Below, one piece after another: positions 1 to 11,924 of a stretch of DNA of 64,000 nt. Both the position numbers and the translations under genes were made by a program. Under the pieces are notes generated by a model. The model saw nothing but the letters and a program-made list of their open reading frames with translations. It searched no databases and was not told the origin of the DNA. The stretch is from Armillaria gallica. Lineage: Eukaryota > Basidiomycota > Agaricomycetes > Agaricales > Physalacriaceae. The stretch spans positions 1,798,001 to 1,862,000 of the forward strand of contig JBANDB010000003.1 in the NCBI GenBank assembly GCA_037576215.1. Direction: 5' to 3'. Each line of letters opens with the position of its first letter. Position 1 is the stretch's first letter.

Positions 1-859
1 ACGGGGCGTGGCGGGTAGGCGACGTCCGGAAGCGAACTCTGTATGTCAAGGTATATTCGTTTTGGACCGACACCGATAGTATCAGTGTCTGCCCTCGTCG
101 TGACCACCGTTGGCGGCGGCCTATATCGTGAAGGACGTATAGTTCGTTGCTGAGCAGGCAGCGCAGGATTTGGTGGGGATGACTTGAATCCTATTTGCTT
201 CGGTACTGCAAAAGCCTAAGTCAAAAGACAAAAATTGAGCCCAGGGGCCACGTACTGCTCTGCCGTGAAGGATAATGACCGCTAGCAATCTCCCAGCTCC
301 ATATCCGCTTCAGATCGTCCCTCTGGAATACTAGCGTCGGCGGGTCCGATTGCGGCCGGTACGGCTCGACCCAAGGGTCCGTCCTCCCGAATGTCTTCTT
401 CAACGACATCACGGTCACGACCATTGCTGCACACGCGACGCATATAAGCAGGAATCCCCGCCTGCGGCTCAGCCGCGAGGCACCGAATTGTTGCAGAGGA
501 GCGGAGTCAGGGACATATATACGCAGACGACGGCCTGGAATGCCTGGTATTGGAAGGTAAACCTTCCTCGTCCACGAGCCTTGGAAACGACGTCCTTTTT
601 GTGAGTATGTAGGCAAGCCGACGTTGGGCATAACGTCGAGTCCCGTTGAGATGCGCTGTAGGGCGTCGTCGACGACGTGGACGGAATCAGAAAATGGTGA
701 AGTTAATCCTTCCGTATGGACGTGTATGGATGCTGACACATCATCCGCCTCACCCAAACATGGGAATGGCCGCCTCAGGCTCCGCAGTGAGAACGAGTAA
801 CGGCACCAAGCCCTATGTAGATACTGATGATCTGACTCCTTGCGTTTGTCGCACATCAA
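1..859 (-). CDS. Partial type II membrane protein, unrecognised family (C-terminus beyond the window)
   Basis: The minus-strand reading frame runs leftward off the window. Exon 1 (859-256) has a basic stretch followed by one hydrophobic segment (GFLLICVACAAMVVTVM), so the protein probably has a cytosolic N-terminus and a single membrane anchor. After it comes a motif that looks conserved, TLVFQRDDLKRIWSWEI and SGHYPSR. A 50-nt intron (255-206, GTACGT...TTGCAG) joins in frame to exon 2 (205-1), which reads RTIRPSRYRPPP and then KRIYLDIQSSLPDVAYPPRP. This arrangement (Golgi-type anchor plus soluble lumenal part) resembles fungal glycosyltransferases, but no catalytic motif is visible in the part present, so no function is assigned. 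The start is uncertain: a methionine about 77 residues downstream of 859 (MPNVGLPTYSQKG) could also be the true start. Confidence 0.6.
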
Positions 860-946
860 TCGTACAGTACCTAAAAATGTGCAAGTATAGCTCCAGGAAA
901 AATCCTTGGTATATCATCAATCTGTGATACAAAAGCTTCTATTCCT

Positions 947-2652
947 CTATGCTTGTTTTCGTTGCAACCCTTTAGGCAACTCTTTCACAAATGGTAGGAA
1001 ATCACGACCTTGCATATAAGGTCGCAAGACCTCTGGAATGACAAGGCCCTTTTGAAAAGGATTAGGAAATGAAAAAGCAAGAAGGATCCTCAGCTCACCT
1101 CGGGAGTCTGATGATTCTCGACGAGACAGCAAAGTGCTCGTTCCGTCGCACAAAGTGTGCCGTTCAACATGTGCACATACACCTTCCTCGTCTGTTCCTT
1201 CGTCTTGAGCCCACACCGAACCTCTAATCGCCGGCTCTCTGAAAAAAAAGCGATCAGTCAAGATCTCCAAGAATGGGAAGTGCCCACATACGGTAGTCAG
1301 TACAATTCGAGCACGAAACGAGCTCCTTATACGCTCTCTGGAATGGGAACCACGCTTCCAAATCAAACTTCTGCGCAGCCGCAAGGTTCAACGCGCCCGA
1401 AACAATGGCTACGACCCTGTACCTCAATCCCAAGCTCTGGTAAAACTCCTCGCTGTTCGCGATCATGTGGTCGAACATTTCCCAGCTCTTCGTCGGGTCC
1501 GTGATAACGAACTGTTCCACCTTTTCGAATTGGTGCACGCGGAAGATGCCCCACATGTCGCGACCGGCGGACCCTGCTTCTTTTCGGAAACACGTCGAGT
1601 AGCCCGCGTACTTGATGGGAAGCTGCGTGTCGGGGCTCTCGAACCATTCTTCCGAGTGATAGGCCGAGATTGGTTGTTCTGAGGTGGCAATAAGGTATTT
1701 CTCGTCGTCTGAAGCGATAACCTATACATAATGGTGAGATCTTGGCTTTCTCGACGGCGCTGAACATACCTTGTATAACTCCTCGTCGAATTGGTCCAAC
1801 TGGGCAGTCTTGGCCATTTGGTCTTTGTTCATCATGAAAGGGGGCTGGATTTTCTTGTATTGCTTCTTTCGAAGGAAGTCAAGACCGTATGCTATGAGGG
1901 CCTGGTTCAAGTCGATGCCATCGTTTGTTAGGAAGTAGCCACGATGACCGGCAATTTTTGCACCTAGATATGAGTTAGTGGTACGTGTTAGAATCAAGAA
2001 CATTCACATACCGCGATCGAGGTCCATGGCATCCAGTCGAAGTAAAACTTCGTGATGAGGCATGATATCGGTCCTCACAGGCGGTTCGTCGCCTTCATCA
2101 GCGCGGTGCCATGTTCGTAGTGTAACATTGTCATCCTAAGAAGAATAATCAGCAATAATCGGAGCGTTTAGAGAGAACACGCACTTCGGTCTGGCTGACG
2201 GGGACAGTCTTCCCAACAATGTTCCCAACCGTGCTTGCCTTCTGTCGCATTTTGATCTCAAACTCCTTCGTCTCTGCCTTTTTAGCGACGACCAGACCAT
2301 CTAGTTCTTTCTTCCGAGCAACAAGTTCATCTGCTGGTTCTTTTGCCTGAACAAGGATGTGAGATGTGGTCAAGATTTTATCGCGCGAGACTGGCCTTTT
2401 TCTTTGCTGAAATTTCTTTCTGTACTGCATTGACTTGCTTACTGAGACCATTCGCCTCAAAGTCCACTGCAATCGGTAGTCAGTTATACTACCTCTCTGA
2501 ACCAAAAACGACATACTTTTCACCCAGTCCGTGTACATCTGAATTACTTCGTCAACTAGCTCTACGGACTCCCCTCTTTTCCGCTGCGACTCCCGGATCT
2601 CCTCTGCATTTCCTCCTTTGTTATCGATAAAATTGAGTAAATCGAGCGTCAT
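947..2652 (-). CDS. SES1: Seryl-tRNA synthetase, cytosolic (class II aaRS)
   Basis: The enzyme charges tRNA-Ser (and tRNA-Sec where present) with serine in the cytosol. The N-terminal exon begins [15 protein letters not shown] and [10 protein letters not shown], the typical start of eukaryotic SerRS, and continues into the long coiled-coil tRNA-binding arm ([17 protein letters not shown]). The catalytic core follows: [15 protein letters not shown], the segment [11 protein letters not shown], class II motif 2 around CFRKEAG and [16 protein letters not shown], and motif 3 around [17 protein letters not shown]. The C-terminus reads [14 protein letters not shown] and ends with a lysine/arginine-rich tail. 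At least five short introns interrupt it. Exon 1 is 2652-2517 and the first intron is 2516-2467. One internal junction near 2,340-2,400 is ambiguous because no strong in-frame GT donor is seen there. It is transcribed divergently from the gene starting at 2904, with about 250 bp between the start codons. Confidence 0.93.
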
Positions 2653-2903
2653 GGTGTGGTATCCCTGTCCGTTTGGATAAAATGAAAACCGCCCAGGTCA
2701 CTGCAATAGGTCAAAAATTAATGATCCCTTTTCTGACTCGATCGACAAGGCCATCGATATGGCGCTTAGATAAGCGAGATAAGATACACTATAAATGGCA
2801 CGTGTGCCGCAAACAATGTCAAATTGAAATTGCAGATTCATCTGGACCTCTGTCGCGACCATTTCTTGCTCCTCCATCACGTTTCACCCCGTCACCTCTT
2901 ATC
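2653..2903. promoter_or_regulatory. Divergent promoter region between SerRS and the 2904 gene
   Basis: Only about 250 bp separate the two start codons, so both promoters must lie here or overlap the 5' untranslated regions. I see no clear TATA box within the usual distance of either start. A shared promoter is inferred from the head-to-head arrangement only. Confidence 0.4.
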
Positions 2904-3558
2904 ATGTTTGGCCTCATACGGAGAATATCACAGTCAGTAATTCCCCGACCAGATAGGCCATGGGACGACGACGGTGAGTTTTTTCAACAGCCCTCATGTT
3001 TGGCGCGTATTGACCCTCGACGCGTCCACAGCTACGTCGAATGCTCCAAAAACTGGCCGAAAACGACGATTCAGCACCACAGATGGAGACGTTGAAGACG
3101 ATCTAACCAATAATAAGAAGATCAGGGGCGATTCGCCTGCCACTCCAGTCGAGGCGCCTCTTGTCGATAAAGAGGTCAAGGCAGTGACAAAAGGTGTGAA
3201 AGAGGTTGAGCTGGAGGATAAGGAAGCCGCACCGGAGAGCGTTCCTTTGCCTGAAGAAGAGCCGGGCGAGCTGGATGAAGGAGCGAGCACAGATTCTATC
3301 GCGTCCACTCCACCTGCGGAGGAGTCAGACGCGGCGCCTGAAGATCCGCTAGTCGCAGTGGATGACACCCCTGTTGACGCCGCCAAGGTCGTGGAGAAGG
3401 TCACGGAGGTCGCGAAACACGCTGCGGAGAAGCCGAAGGCAGACGTTTCCGGTGATAGTGTGAAGGCGGAATCAGTGGTGGAAGAGAAGGCAGATGACGC
3501 AGCCGATACGGATTCTTCAGGAGACATTCCGGTACTACCAAAGCGAGCCGACGCTTAG
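2904..3558 (+). CDS. Small acidic protein with a basic N-terminal patch, unknown function
   Basis: Exon 1 (2904-2973) encodes MFGLIRRISQSVIPRPDRPW; a 58-nt intron (2974-3031, GTGAGT...CACAG) restores the frame into exon 2 (3032-3558). The roughly 200-residue product has a lysine/arginine cluster (KTGRKRRF) near residue 30 that could act as a nuclear localisation signal. The rest is low-complexity, rich in Glu, Asp, Ala, Pro and Val, with repeats of the type VEKVTEVAKHAAEK, and is probably disordered. No enzymatic motif is visible. The good splice junction and consistent codon usage argue for a real gene. The long antisense serine-rich reading frame over the same region is a mirror of this composition. 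Confidence 0.7.
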
Positions 3559-4528
3559 CACGACAGTCCACAACGCACGGCTTTTGTCCATGCCACTCGT
3601 TGGATTAACATTATTTTTTTTCCATCTCCCTCCAATCTCCCTCAGCTGTATATATTCCCACTGTATCTTTTACCTGTATATTTGTTTCATGTCTATCTTT
3701 CTACATCTTCTTGCTTTGCTTTCCATATCTTGTTTTCTGCCCTACTTGTGCACTCTTCGCTAAACATGTGTAATTCATACAGAGCTTAACGTGTATCATT
3801 GTGACACCGGCAGGAGGAAATCACGACGCGGAACGGGGGGAGAAAGTCGAGGGAGCAGGCCGTCTATATCGAAGGAGCTGGTGAGTACTGTTTTGATCTT
3901 TCGACCATGAGGTTCCCATGCCCGGTGCTAATGGTGTTTCAATCATAGCTTGAACCAACACTGCATGAACACTATCAGTCTGCCAGCTTTACTTTGGCAC
4001 TGTGTTCCATTGCTGGCATGAATTAGCGCCAGGCACCTTTGCCGGCAAGTGCGGGGACGTGCAATTCTCTCTGCGGTAGCATTGTACCCTGACTCGGGAT
4101 CGCCACTTATACTGGACCTACAACAGCCTCGTGTTCTCCATCAGGCCCACCCTTACTCCTTCCAGTTTGGCTCCCGATCACCAACGCGGTTAAACACTGA
4201 CCCAATTCTGCTGCAATGAACTCGAGAATGGATCCTGCTGAACCCATATCGTTCAAGTCCATAGTCATACCAGCAAGGACAATGGAGATTAATCTGGAGC
4301 TTGAAAGTAATCGACTCGGGAAAGCAGCCTAACATCACTTTACCGGCCCCCCGATTATGTCTTTCATGTGTTACGGACTCGCTTCTAGAGGTCACCTTGC
4401 AGCAACCTGTTTGTGTTCGATTATTGTGCTGGTTCGACCACGGGTTATTTAAGCCTGCTTCTAACGCATCCGCGCAGCATATAATCTCCTGCACGTCTCC
4501 TCGCTCGCGCTATCCTTGACGGTGGGCC
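3559..4528. other. Intergenic, 970 bp, no gene recognised
   Basis: The first 200 bp are T/C-rich and probably form the 3' untranslated region of the acidic-protein gene. A GTGAGT-type donor near 3880 and CT-rich sequence suggest a 5' untranslated exon of the next gene, but this cannot be shown. No reading frame here resembles a known protein. Confidence 0.4.
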
Positions 4529-6431
4529 ATGTCCTCCCTCTTCTCTTTCGTCTGGCCCTCCTCCTCGAAGGACGACCATGACGAGGACCACACAAGGTCC
4601 TCGACCTCGAGCGCACATCATACTCCCAATCGTTTGTATTGGAGTAACAGTAGTACGCTGCACATAAATACCTCTATGGTCAGCGCGCCATTACCGAAGA
4701 CATCTCCGGTATCCCTCAACAGTTTTGATGGTCAATTGCAGCCGCGAAAGAGCCCCTCCACCGTTGCTTGGTTGAGCACAACAGATTCTAATGGCGAGCA
4801 GATAGTCACCAACCTCCCTATCGTACCGCCTCCCGCAGTACCGAAATCCCAGCTAGGAGGTGGACATCTTCACCCTATTAGTCGGGCTGCATCGTCTCCA
4901 GCTACTTCCCCGTCTTACTCATCCCCGTCTCCATCCTCCTCCTCCCTTTCCTCCTCCTCCCCTTCGTCTTCATCCAGTACGAAACTGGTTCCCCCGAGGT
5001 TGCAGATGAATCGAGCCTTGAATCACAGTACTCAGTCTCTTCGTCTTGACTCCACGACATTCGACAGATACGGTAAAAAGCAATTGTCGCCTATCGCTGA
5101 GCAAGACTATTTCTCTCCCGAGTCGCTACGGAGGAGTATTCCCTTACCCTCCATCTCCGCCGAATTAACACCGGTGTCCCCATCTACAAATCAAAGTCAC
5201 AACACAAACGGTTCGGACATTACCCGTGAGTACTGTTCGCTGGCTTTTAATTTCCCAGTACTGATACATTACACAAGGCCCTTCGCCTGTATATTCGAGT
5301 CCATTCATCCTGCGTCCTCTCAATAGGACCGGATCTCAGTCATCCTCTCGTACCCACATTTCCAATCTCACGACGCAGTCTGAGACGCCGCCGAGCATTC
5401 CTCCCTTAGACCTGCGTCCACCATTCCCGGGACCTCATCCCAGTCATGACGGAGACGGACCAGCGCTACGGCCGAAGAAGTCATTGAATTTCATATACAT
5501 GCCAACGATTGGCAGCGAGGAAGAAGGTCCCTCTGGGAGCGAGTATGGCGGAGAAAGTGATATGGCCTCCCTCCATGCGGACAGTTTCGTCACAGCGAGC
5601 GATTCATTGCACGAGCACAGCTCCTTTTATGACGCCGTTCCCTTTGCGGATCGTGACTCCAAACCTGAGTTTCTAACTCCCACGACGTCAGGTCGTTCCG
5701 CCTCCCGTCCCGCCTCGAGTGCCGACCCACCTCGGTCCCCTCCATCAGCTTCTGAATCCTTCATCCACCGCCACTGGGACGGCTTCGCCTCCTTATACAC
5801 CGGCCCAACCAACTTCGAAACCAAACCCAGCCGCCTATCCCTCACACCCGCCTGCTGGGCCTTCTGGCTCGGCTTCCTCTTCCCCTTCCTCTGGCTGGTG
5901 GGCGGGTGGCATTTTACCAACTTTGGTGAGCAGCCCCCCAAGTTCACGTTTTGCGAGTTTTACTTCAACGTTGGGTATTGGAAGGTCGTGTACTTTTGCC
6001 AGGGGAGGAGACGGGAGAAGAAGAAGAAGGGCAAGGAGTGCGTGCTGCCGCAGTGGTTGGAGAAGAGCGAGCAGTCGAACGAGGTGGCGAGGATGAATGA
6101 TGCGAGTATTAGGTCGACGAGAAGGGGGTTCTTGTTTGGGTACCCGTTCGTTCCGAGACCTACGGTGCTGAGCGGACGACGACAGGGTACGTTTTGCCGG
6201 TGTAGAGGTATGGGGATGAAGATGTTCTCGAAGTTTAATTGGTTCTTCGATCACTTCTATGGCATCAGGTTGAGCGAGGTTAAGGGGAGGAAGGAGACTG
6301 GCCGAAGGATGATTGATCCCTGGATTCAGCGATGCAGGTATGCGTTTTGCTACGTTGTCATTTTATTCTTCGCTGGACTGCTTGCTGGTGCTATCTATCT
6401 CCTCGTCGTAAACACAAAGGGACTTCTATAG
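4529..6431 (+). CDS. Ser/Pro-rich protein with two C-terminal membrane segments, unknown function
   Basis: Exon 1 (4529-5225) begins MSSLFSFVWPSSSKDD and is dominated by Ser, Thr and Pro, including a near-pure serine tract coded by TCC repeats around 4920-4980. A 52-nt intron (5226-5277, GTGAGT...ACAAG) keeps the frame. Exon 2 (5278-6431) carries a motif that may be conserved (KKSLNFIYMPTIGSEEEG), a stretch rich in acidic and serine residues, then a hydrophobic aromatic segment (ACWAFWLGFLFPFLWLVGGW), a basic Lys/Arg region, and a final membrane segment (FCYVVILFFAGLLAGAIYLL) close to the C-terminus. The design suggests a large disordered cytosolic head on a double-spanning tail anchor. I do not recognise the family. 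A further small intron around 6187-6268 is possible but would break the frame, so I prefer read-through. Confidence 0.75.
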
Positions 6432-6826
6432 CACTTTGTGTAACAAGAATATGCAATGCAAATAATATGTAGCTAAATACGTTAAATGACGTCAAGTTGT
6501 CAGAGTTGAAATCATTATGCATGGATTGGTCCGCTGTCCTCTTTGAGTGATGCTTGGGGGTCGCTTTGGGCGCACCGCTCGTCGTTGTGATGGTATCCAA
6601 GGCGAATAGAGAATTAAAGTGACGTCAGGTTGGAGCCTCTTCTAGGGTGCAATATACGATAGGATAACGGTCGATACCGTTACGTCAAAAAACAGGAATG
6701 GGGAGCAGGGGCAACCTCTACAATTTTGGGCCCCAAGCTCTAAACCAGTTCGAATAAATGTATTGACGCGGTGCTGTTCAAGGGTGTTGCAGAGATATTG
6801 AGATAGGTGACCATTTGATTTATATT
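6432..6826. other. Convergent intergenic region, 395 bp
   Basis: This lies between the 3' ends of the membrane-protein gene (plus) and the APH-like gene (minus). It is AT-rich with no reading frame of note and presumably holds both 3' untranslated regions. Confidence 0.4.
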
Positions 6827-7758
6827 TTATAACTGGGGTCCAACTATTTCATATATAACGATATCAAGGTCGAACTCCGCATTGTATACTGGAATTGTTT
6901 CGCTGACGAATGACGACCACAATTTCCGAACTTCTTCGGCTACAGGGCCGATAGCAAAAAGCGACTTGGAATGTTCCCACCAATAAGGCCACCACCCTGA
7001 TTGTTCCCAGTCTAGTATAGCACTGATTTCGCCGTTATGGATGAGGATGTTACGGGGCGCAAGGTCAGAATGCGTGAAAACGGTTTGTGAGGAGGAAGAA
7101 TGGGAGTGAGCTGCGTTCAGCAGATCGCGATGAATACCAGAGGCGACAGGTTCGTTGAGCTTCTCAGCAGTTGAGAGTAGATGGTCGTAGAAAGACTGTA
7201 AACTAGGGAAAGGTCCATATGCTTGGGAGGTATCCAGTTTGTAATCCCAGCAGTGATGATTTCCTACAGGCCCGACGTATCCGTCAGGAGATCCATCTAA
7301 CAGAAAGAGGTCATTGTTATTTACATAAAATTATAGTAGACATTGGTCTTGCCTTGGCGAATTTCCCTCAGTTGACTGATATAGTTGCGCATCTGCTCTT
7401 GTATCTTGTCCCTCTCGTTCGAACTAAGATCTGGCCAGGCTTGGTCCCAAGTGCAACCCGGCATGTACTCCATGATCACCCAACACATTTGGCGACCGTC
7501 CTTCTGAACGGTGCGATCGACCCAAATGTGACGCAGGCGAGGGATTGGGAGTGAGGTCAAGCGAGAAAGTAAGGCCATGGTCTCTGCTTCAACGATGGAT
7601 GTTCGCTTGAGAAGGGACTTGGGACCTATTCGAACAACCCTGGATCCGTAGTGCCAGCCGTTGAATTCGGGTTGGTCGTAGAGAATACGGCCTACGAAGA
7701 TACGAAACTTGACATAGTACGTGGATGCCCATGTTCGAGGGCGCTGAGTAGTATCCAT
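6827..7758 (-). CDS. Aminoglycoside-phosphotransferase (APH) family, kinase-like protein
   Basis: The N-terminal part has the ATP-binding lobe pattern of fungal APH proteins: RVVRIGPKSLLKRTSIVEAE, then IPRLRHIWVD and the hinge VIMEYMPGCTWDQAW. The C-terminal part carries the catalytic loop FTHSDLAPRNILIHNG (Brenner motif HxDxxxxN) and the metal-binding ILDWEQSGWWPYWWE. Such proteins phosphorylate small molecules, but the substrate of this expanded fungal family is generally unknown. The two exons are joined by a 56-nt intron (7352-7297) with a GC donor (GCAAGA) and a TTAG acceptor; only this junction keeps the frame into DGSPDGYVGPVGN. The stop codon lies at 6827-6829. All key catalytic residues are present, so the product should fold and bind nucleotide if spliced as described. 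Confidence 0.85.
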
Positions 7759-8636
7759 GGCAGATTAAGCACAAACTTCAGTGTAGCCGCCCCTCAGTGA
7801 ACCTCAAAGCGGATATCGCGTTGATTTCGAGATCGATTCCGTGGTGTTAGAGCTGTTAGTTTTGTTTTGACAGCCCGAGACGGTCTACGAGTAGTAGGTG
7901 CCTATGTGCAAAATATGTGTGCTGCACTCCTCAATCTTGCCCTATATAAATTTGACGAGATTGATGAAAGGAGAGGCTGAAATGATGGCGGTGAGTGCCA
8001 AAAGGGGATTCCCGCGTACGGCATGCGCCGTGAACTATCCGGCAACCACAGTAAGAATGCCGGTTCCCTTCCTTGCTTAAAACGGCCATGGGCCAGGGTC
8101 TGTACTCGTCACTTTCTGAATTTTTTTATGACTGTAAGTCTCGAAATATCTCTTTTACATGGAGCTTAAGACGCAGCCAGAAATCAGTCCGATATCGGAC
8201 CACTGAAGAAGGTATCGTTCACCATGATATCCGTACGCAGAGGCGCCGAGTCTTTGCGACATGGATCCAAAACGGTTCTTGGTCGCTTCAGTGCGCAAGT
8301 CTTCGAAGCCGAAGGTCGGTCCGTCGATGTCAAATGTCATTTCAGGACTTTGATGTCGACATAATGGGTATGAATCTTAAGTATTTTCCGATGGGAGGTT
8401 CAAGCCCGGCGAGATCAGAAGCTGTTCTATTATGTGGTCCATGTGCGTATATACCAAGTTGTATTTCTCCGAATTTCACTCAATCATCTTGTCCACATAG
8501 AAGTAGGAGCAGCATCTGCCTGGTGACCTGCCGTAACTTCTTGTCGGACCGGCCATCATCTTGAAGGCGTCTCGTGAATCAGCGTACCGCGCCGTCATGG
8601 CAGACGTATAAAGAAAGACGTAGCCGACGATTGTCC
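7759..8636. other. Intergenic, 878 bp, no gene recognised
   Basis: This region separates two divergently transcribed genes. It contains one fairly long plus-strand reading frame (8073-8564) of cysteine- and arginine-rich composition with no recognisable motif, which I treat as chance. Promoters of both neighbours must lie here. Confidence 0.35.
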
Positions 8637-9900
8637 ATGACCATGCTCTTCCCAATAGCTGCTATCCTCTTCTTCGCGGCTGTGTCTATACAAGCCTCGC
8701 AATATGTCGAGCCCTTCACTGCCACCCTGTTTGACCCACCGGCCGACTATATAGTTCCGCGCACACTCTATGCACGAACTCTTCGTCTTGCGGATGATGG
8801 TAATATAATCCTGGCCACATGGGAGAATTATTCGCCAGAGCCTCCCCTGGTTCACTTTCCTGTATATCGCTCTACAGATCTTGGGCAAACGTGGACGCAC
8901 ATATCCAACATCACGGATGACGTAAATGGCTGGGGTCTGCGCTACCAGCCGTTTTTGTATGAAATGACGGAGAATATCGGGGGGTTCCAGGTAGGAGACT
9001 CTATCTCGTCCTAAAAGCATTGCGATCAACTTCTTGGGCAGGCTGGTACCATCCTCTGCGCTGGTAATTCGATCCCGACGAACCTGAGCAACACTCAAAT
9101 CGACCTCTACGCAAGCACCGACAAGGGATATACTTGGAAGTTCATCGTGCGTTCCTTGACTCCGTCTTTGCTATGTTAGCTCAATCATTTTGTAGAGCCA
9201 TATCGCTGCCGGTGGCGAAGCACTGCCTGACAATGGTCTCACGCCCGTTTGGGAGCCCTTCATTCTCACATACAACCACCAAATCGTTGTATATTATTCT
9301 GATCAAAGGGATCCTGACCATGGACAGAAACTTGTGTATGTACCGTCTCTCATTTCCCCCGAATTCCGGCTAAATCGATGGATTGTCAGGCACCAGGTGT
9401 CCTCTGACTTGATCAATTGGGGGGAAGTCGTAGATGATGCCGCATATGACACGTACGATTGGCGCCCTGGCATGCCGACGATAGCCAAACTCCCGAACGG
9501 CCAGTTCATCTTCACTTACGAGTTTTTCGGGGCCACCGAGGCCAACTTTGCTGTGTATTACCGCCTTTCGGACACTCCCCTCACGTTCGACTCTGCCCAG
9601 GGACATGTGGTGAAGGCAGTCACGGGACAGCTGCCAACGAGTAGTCCATACGTTAATTGGACACCGTATGGAGGAGTTAATGGAACGATCGTTGTTTCCG
9701 CCAACAGCCATAGCGGGGTGTTTTTGAACACTGACCTCGCGGCGCCCGGAAGCACTTGGACATATGTTGCCACTACATCTTCCAGGTCGTATACCAGGGA
9801 GGTGAAGGTGATGCCGAGCAACAACCAGATTATACTTACGGGAGGCGGGGTTTTGAATGGGGGCTCAAACACTGTTACCGCCACGGTCATCAACCTTTGA
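8637..9900 (+). CDS. Secreted BNR/sialidase-fold glycoside hydrolase, GH93-like (exo-arabinanase type)
   Basis: The product starts MTMLFPIAAILFFAAVSIQAS, a clear signal peptide, and is therefore probably secreted. Two Asp-box motifs of the beta-propeller sialidase fold are visible (STDLGQTW and STDKGYTW), together with segments typical of GH93-like enzymes: GWGLRYQPFLYE, LTPVWEPFILTY, YYSDQRDPDHGQKLVHQ and RPGMPTIAKLPNGQFIFTYE. GH93 members release arabinobiose from arabinan, fitting plant-cell-wall breakdown, but the substrate here is inferred. Four exons are joined by three short introns, all keeping frame: 8991-9041 (GTAGGA...GGCAG), 9147-9195 (GTGCGT...TGTAG) and 9336-9389 (GTATGT...GTCAG). 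The start at 8643 is an alternative. About 370 residues, complete. Confidence 0.85.
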
Positions 9901-10169
9901 TAGTTGGATTCTGTTGTGCCAATAGCCCGATCAGTCGCTTTCAATCCAATTCTTCGTTCATGATTGCGTAGCGCTGCGGTTTTGCCGTTGCCGATGCAAA
10001 GGATGCTGTGCAAAAGCGAAGTAAACGGTTAAATAGCCAGTCTACCAATCCTTTATACCGGTTTTCCAAACTCTAAACTCTTTGCCTTGTCGTGACTGAT
10101 TCACCTGACCTGAATGCTGGCAACGCTGGACCGTCGGTTCCGACGCTTTTTTGCGACACTGCCTCGCGC

Positions 10170-11662
10170 ATGATGATTTTTTCTGCCCTTCTCGCTCTCC
10201 ACTTCCTGCACACTGTGGTAGCACAGGAGGAGTGCGAAAAATACGTTCAAGCTGCCACTACCGCAGGTTCCAGCATGCAGTCGAAATACTTCACCAACAA
10301 CGTCGACTATGGGGACCAGCAACCTTAGATTAGCGCTGTGGATGTATTCTATCTCGGTCAATGTACGCTCATGTCCTTTTTCGCCGTCTTTTCGGCACTC
10401 AGCTCTCTTCAGTGGATAAAATAACAGTGAAACAAAACTCTGGGAATGTTATCGACACCGTTTTTAGTAGAAGCGATGTACAGGTTTGGTCAGTCATATG
10501 ACGACGTCCAATGGGTATCCATCGCGTACCTGCAGGCCCGGGGAAAGCGAGATGAGGCGAAGAAGTACTACGATATCGGGAGTAGCGCCGTCGACAACAC
10601 TTATTGCAAAGGTGGATGTAAGAATGATTTTGTATACCTTGTTTCGAAGGGCTGATGAATCAACTGTGTTCTGGAGCGGGAAGCGGGATTATAAGAATGC
10701 TATAGTGAGTACCTGTGCACACGTTCACTAGCTGGTTTTCATCGGCGTCTTTTGTAGACGAACAAGCTGTATATGGCCTCCTCGTGTTACCTGTACAATG
10801 CTCTACAGGACGAGCGGTACTTGACCAACCTCAAACAAAGTATGTACGCCACATTTCCATTTTTCTCCCTCTGAGACTGATGTATCGAAGCGTACGAATG
10901 GATCAACTCCACGAAGATGAGGGGCGCAAATGGACATGAGTGTTATCGCCGTTTGCTGAGAATGCTGTTCTAAATACATCTCATTCTAAAAAAAGTCTTC
11001 AATGATGGATTGAGTGATGATGGTAAATGCGAGAATACAGGTGATACTCAAGGGCGAGTTTTTTTTAATCGCAGACGGCTTATCATTAACCGAACGTATC
11101 AACTGCTAGGACATACAATCAAGGTGTCATCCTAGTTGGACTGGGTTATCTTTATAAATGTGTGTATTCTTAGATTTCATTTCGTTCCATCACACTAGAA
11201 GAGTCTCGTCTTCTACCTAGACTCTCAAGATGAAAAGTTCCTACAAGACGCTTTCACCATCATGGACGCCATCATCACACATCTCATTGTCGACGAAGGT
11301 CTACGAGAATCCTGTGAATCGCTCACCCAAACTTCGTGGAACGCCGATCAGGCCACATTCAAGGGCATCACCGTGTATTACATGTACGCGTCTTTCTTTA
11401 ATATCTTCTTTGCACACAACCCATTGCTGTGGACTCTGCTAGGACATGGTTCCTGAAATTGACAGGCGAAGAATCCAGGTCCAAGTACAAGAGCTCCGTC
11501 AAACTCCAGGCTGACAAGGTCCTGGAAAACGCATCTGGGCCAGAGGGGTGGTACAGCAATCTGTGGTATGGGAAAGGCCAGGACGGGGCCCAATTCACCG
11601 CTTCTAGCCAAGCTGCAGCTTTGGGTGCATTTGTGGCGGCCGGGCAGCCGAGACGTTCCTGA
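10170..11662 (+). pseudogene. GH76-like (alpha-1,6-mannanase family, six-hairpin) secreted hydrolase, disrupted
   Basis: The reading frame begins with a signal peptide (MMIFSALLALHFLHTVVAQ) and carries scattered blocks characteristic of fungal GH76 proteins: AVDVYFLGQ, WVSIAYLQARGKRDEAKKYY, FWSGKRDYKNAI, the block TYNQGVILVGLGYLY, and downstream SWNADQATFKGI. Several junctions look like authentic introns (GTGAGT...TGTAG near 10706-10758 and GTATGT...CGAAG near 10840-10890). However, a TAG at 10327-10329 stands where the family has a tryptophan codon, the frame changes around 10,490-10,505 between VWSVI and SYDDVQW, and no consistent splice resolves 10,615-10,665. The gene is therefore probably a decayed copy. 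Sequencing or assembly errors could mimic one lesion but hardly all three. It sits directly downstream of the GH93-like gene, so this was perhaps once a small carbohydrate-degradation neighbourhood. Confidence 0.65.
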
Positions 11663-11924
11663 TCGAAGCTCTGCTGATCGGACCCGCCGCCCGTTTCTCA
11701 GAGTCATTAGAGTTCATCCAATCACAGCTAGATCGCATGGGATTGGTCTGCCAATGCTTTGGTACTTTCTGATGAGAATGTAATTTTTCAAGTCTCTGCC
11801 AGAAACCCTTGGATTTATCCCGAGTATAACACCACTATCTTACACATCATCATCATAGTGCAGTACATACTTTTGCATGACTCCCTTTGTGTCTTTGCAT
11901 CTATTACCATGGCGGAGCCCTGGT

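Noticed and set aside
2994..3527. Long antisense serine-rich frame
   Set aside because: It is the shadow of the Glu/Asp/Ala-rich exon of the 2904 gene; the plus-strand gene has a proper splice junction.
8073..8564. 163-residue plus-strand frame before the GH93-like gene
   Set aside because: Cys/Arg/Ser-rich composition without motif, located in a promoter region; likely chance.
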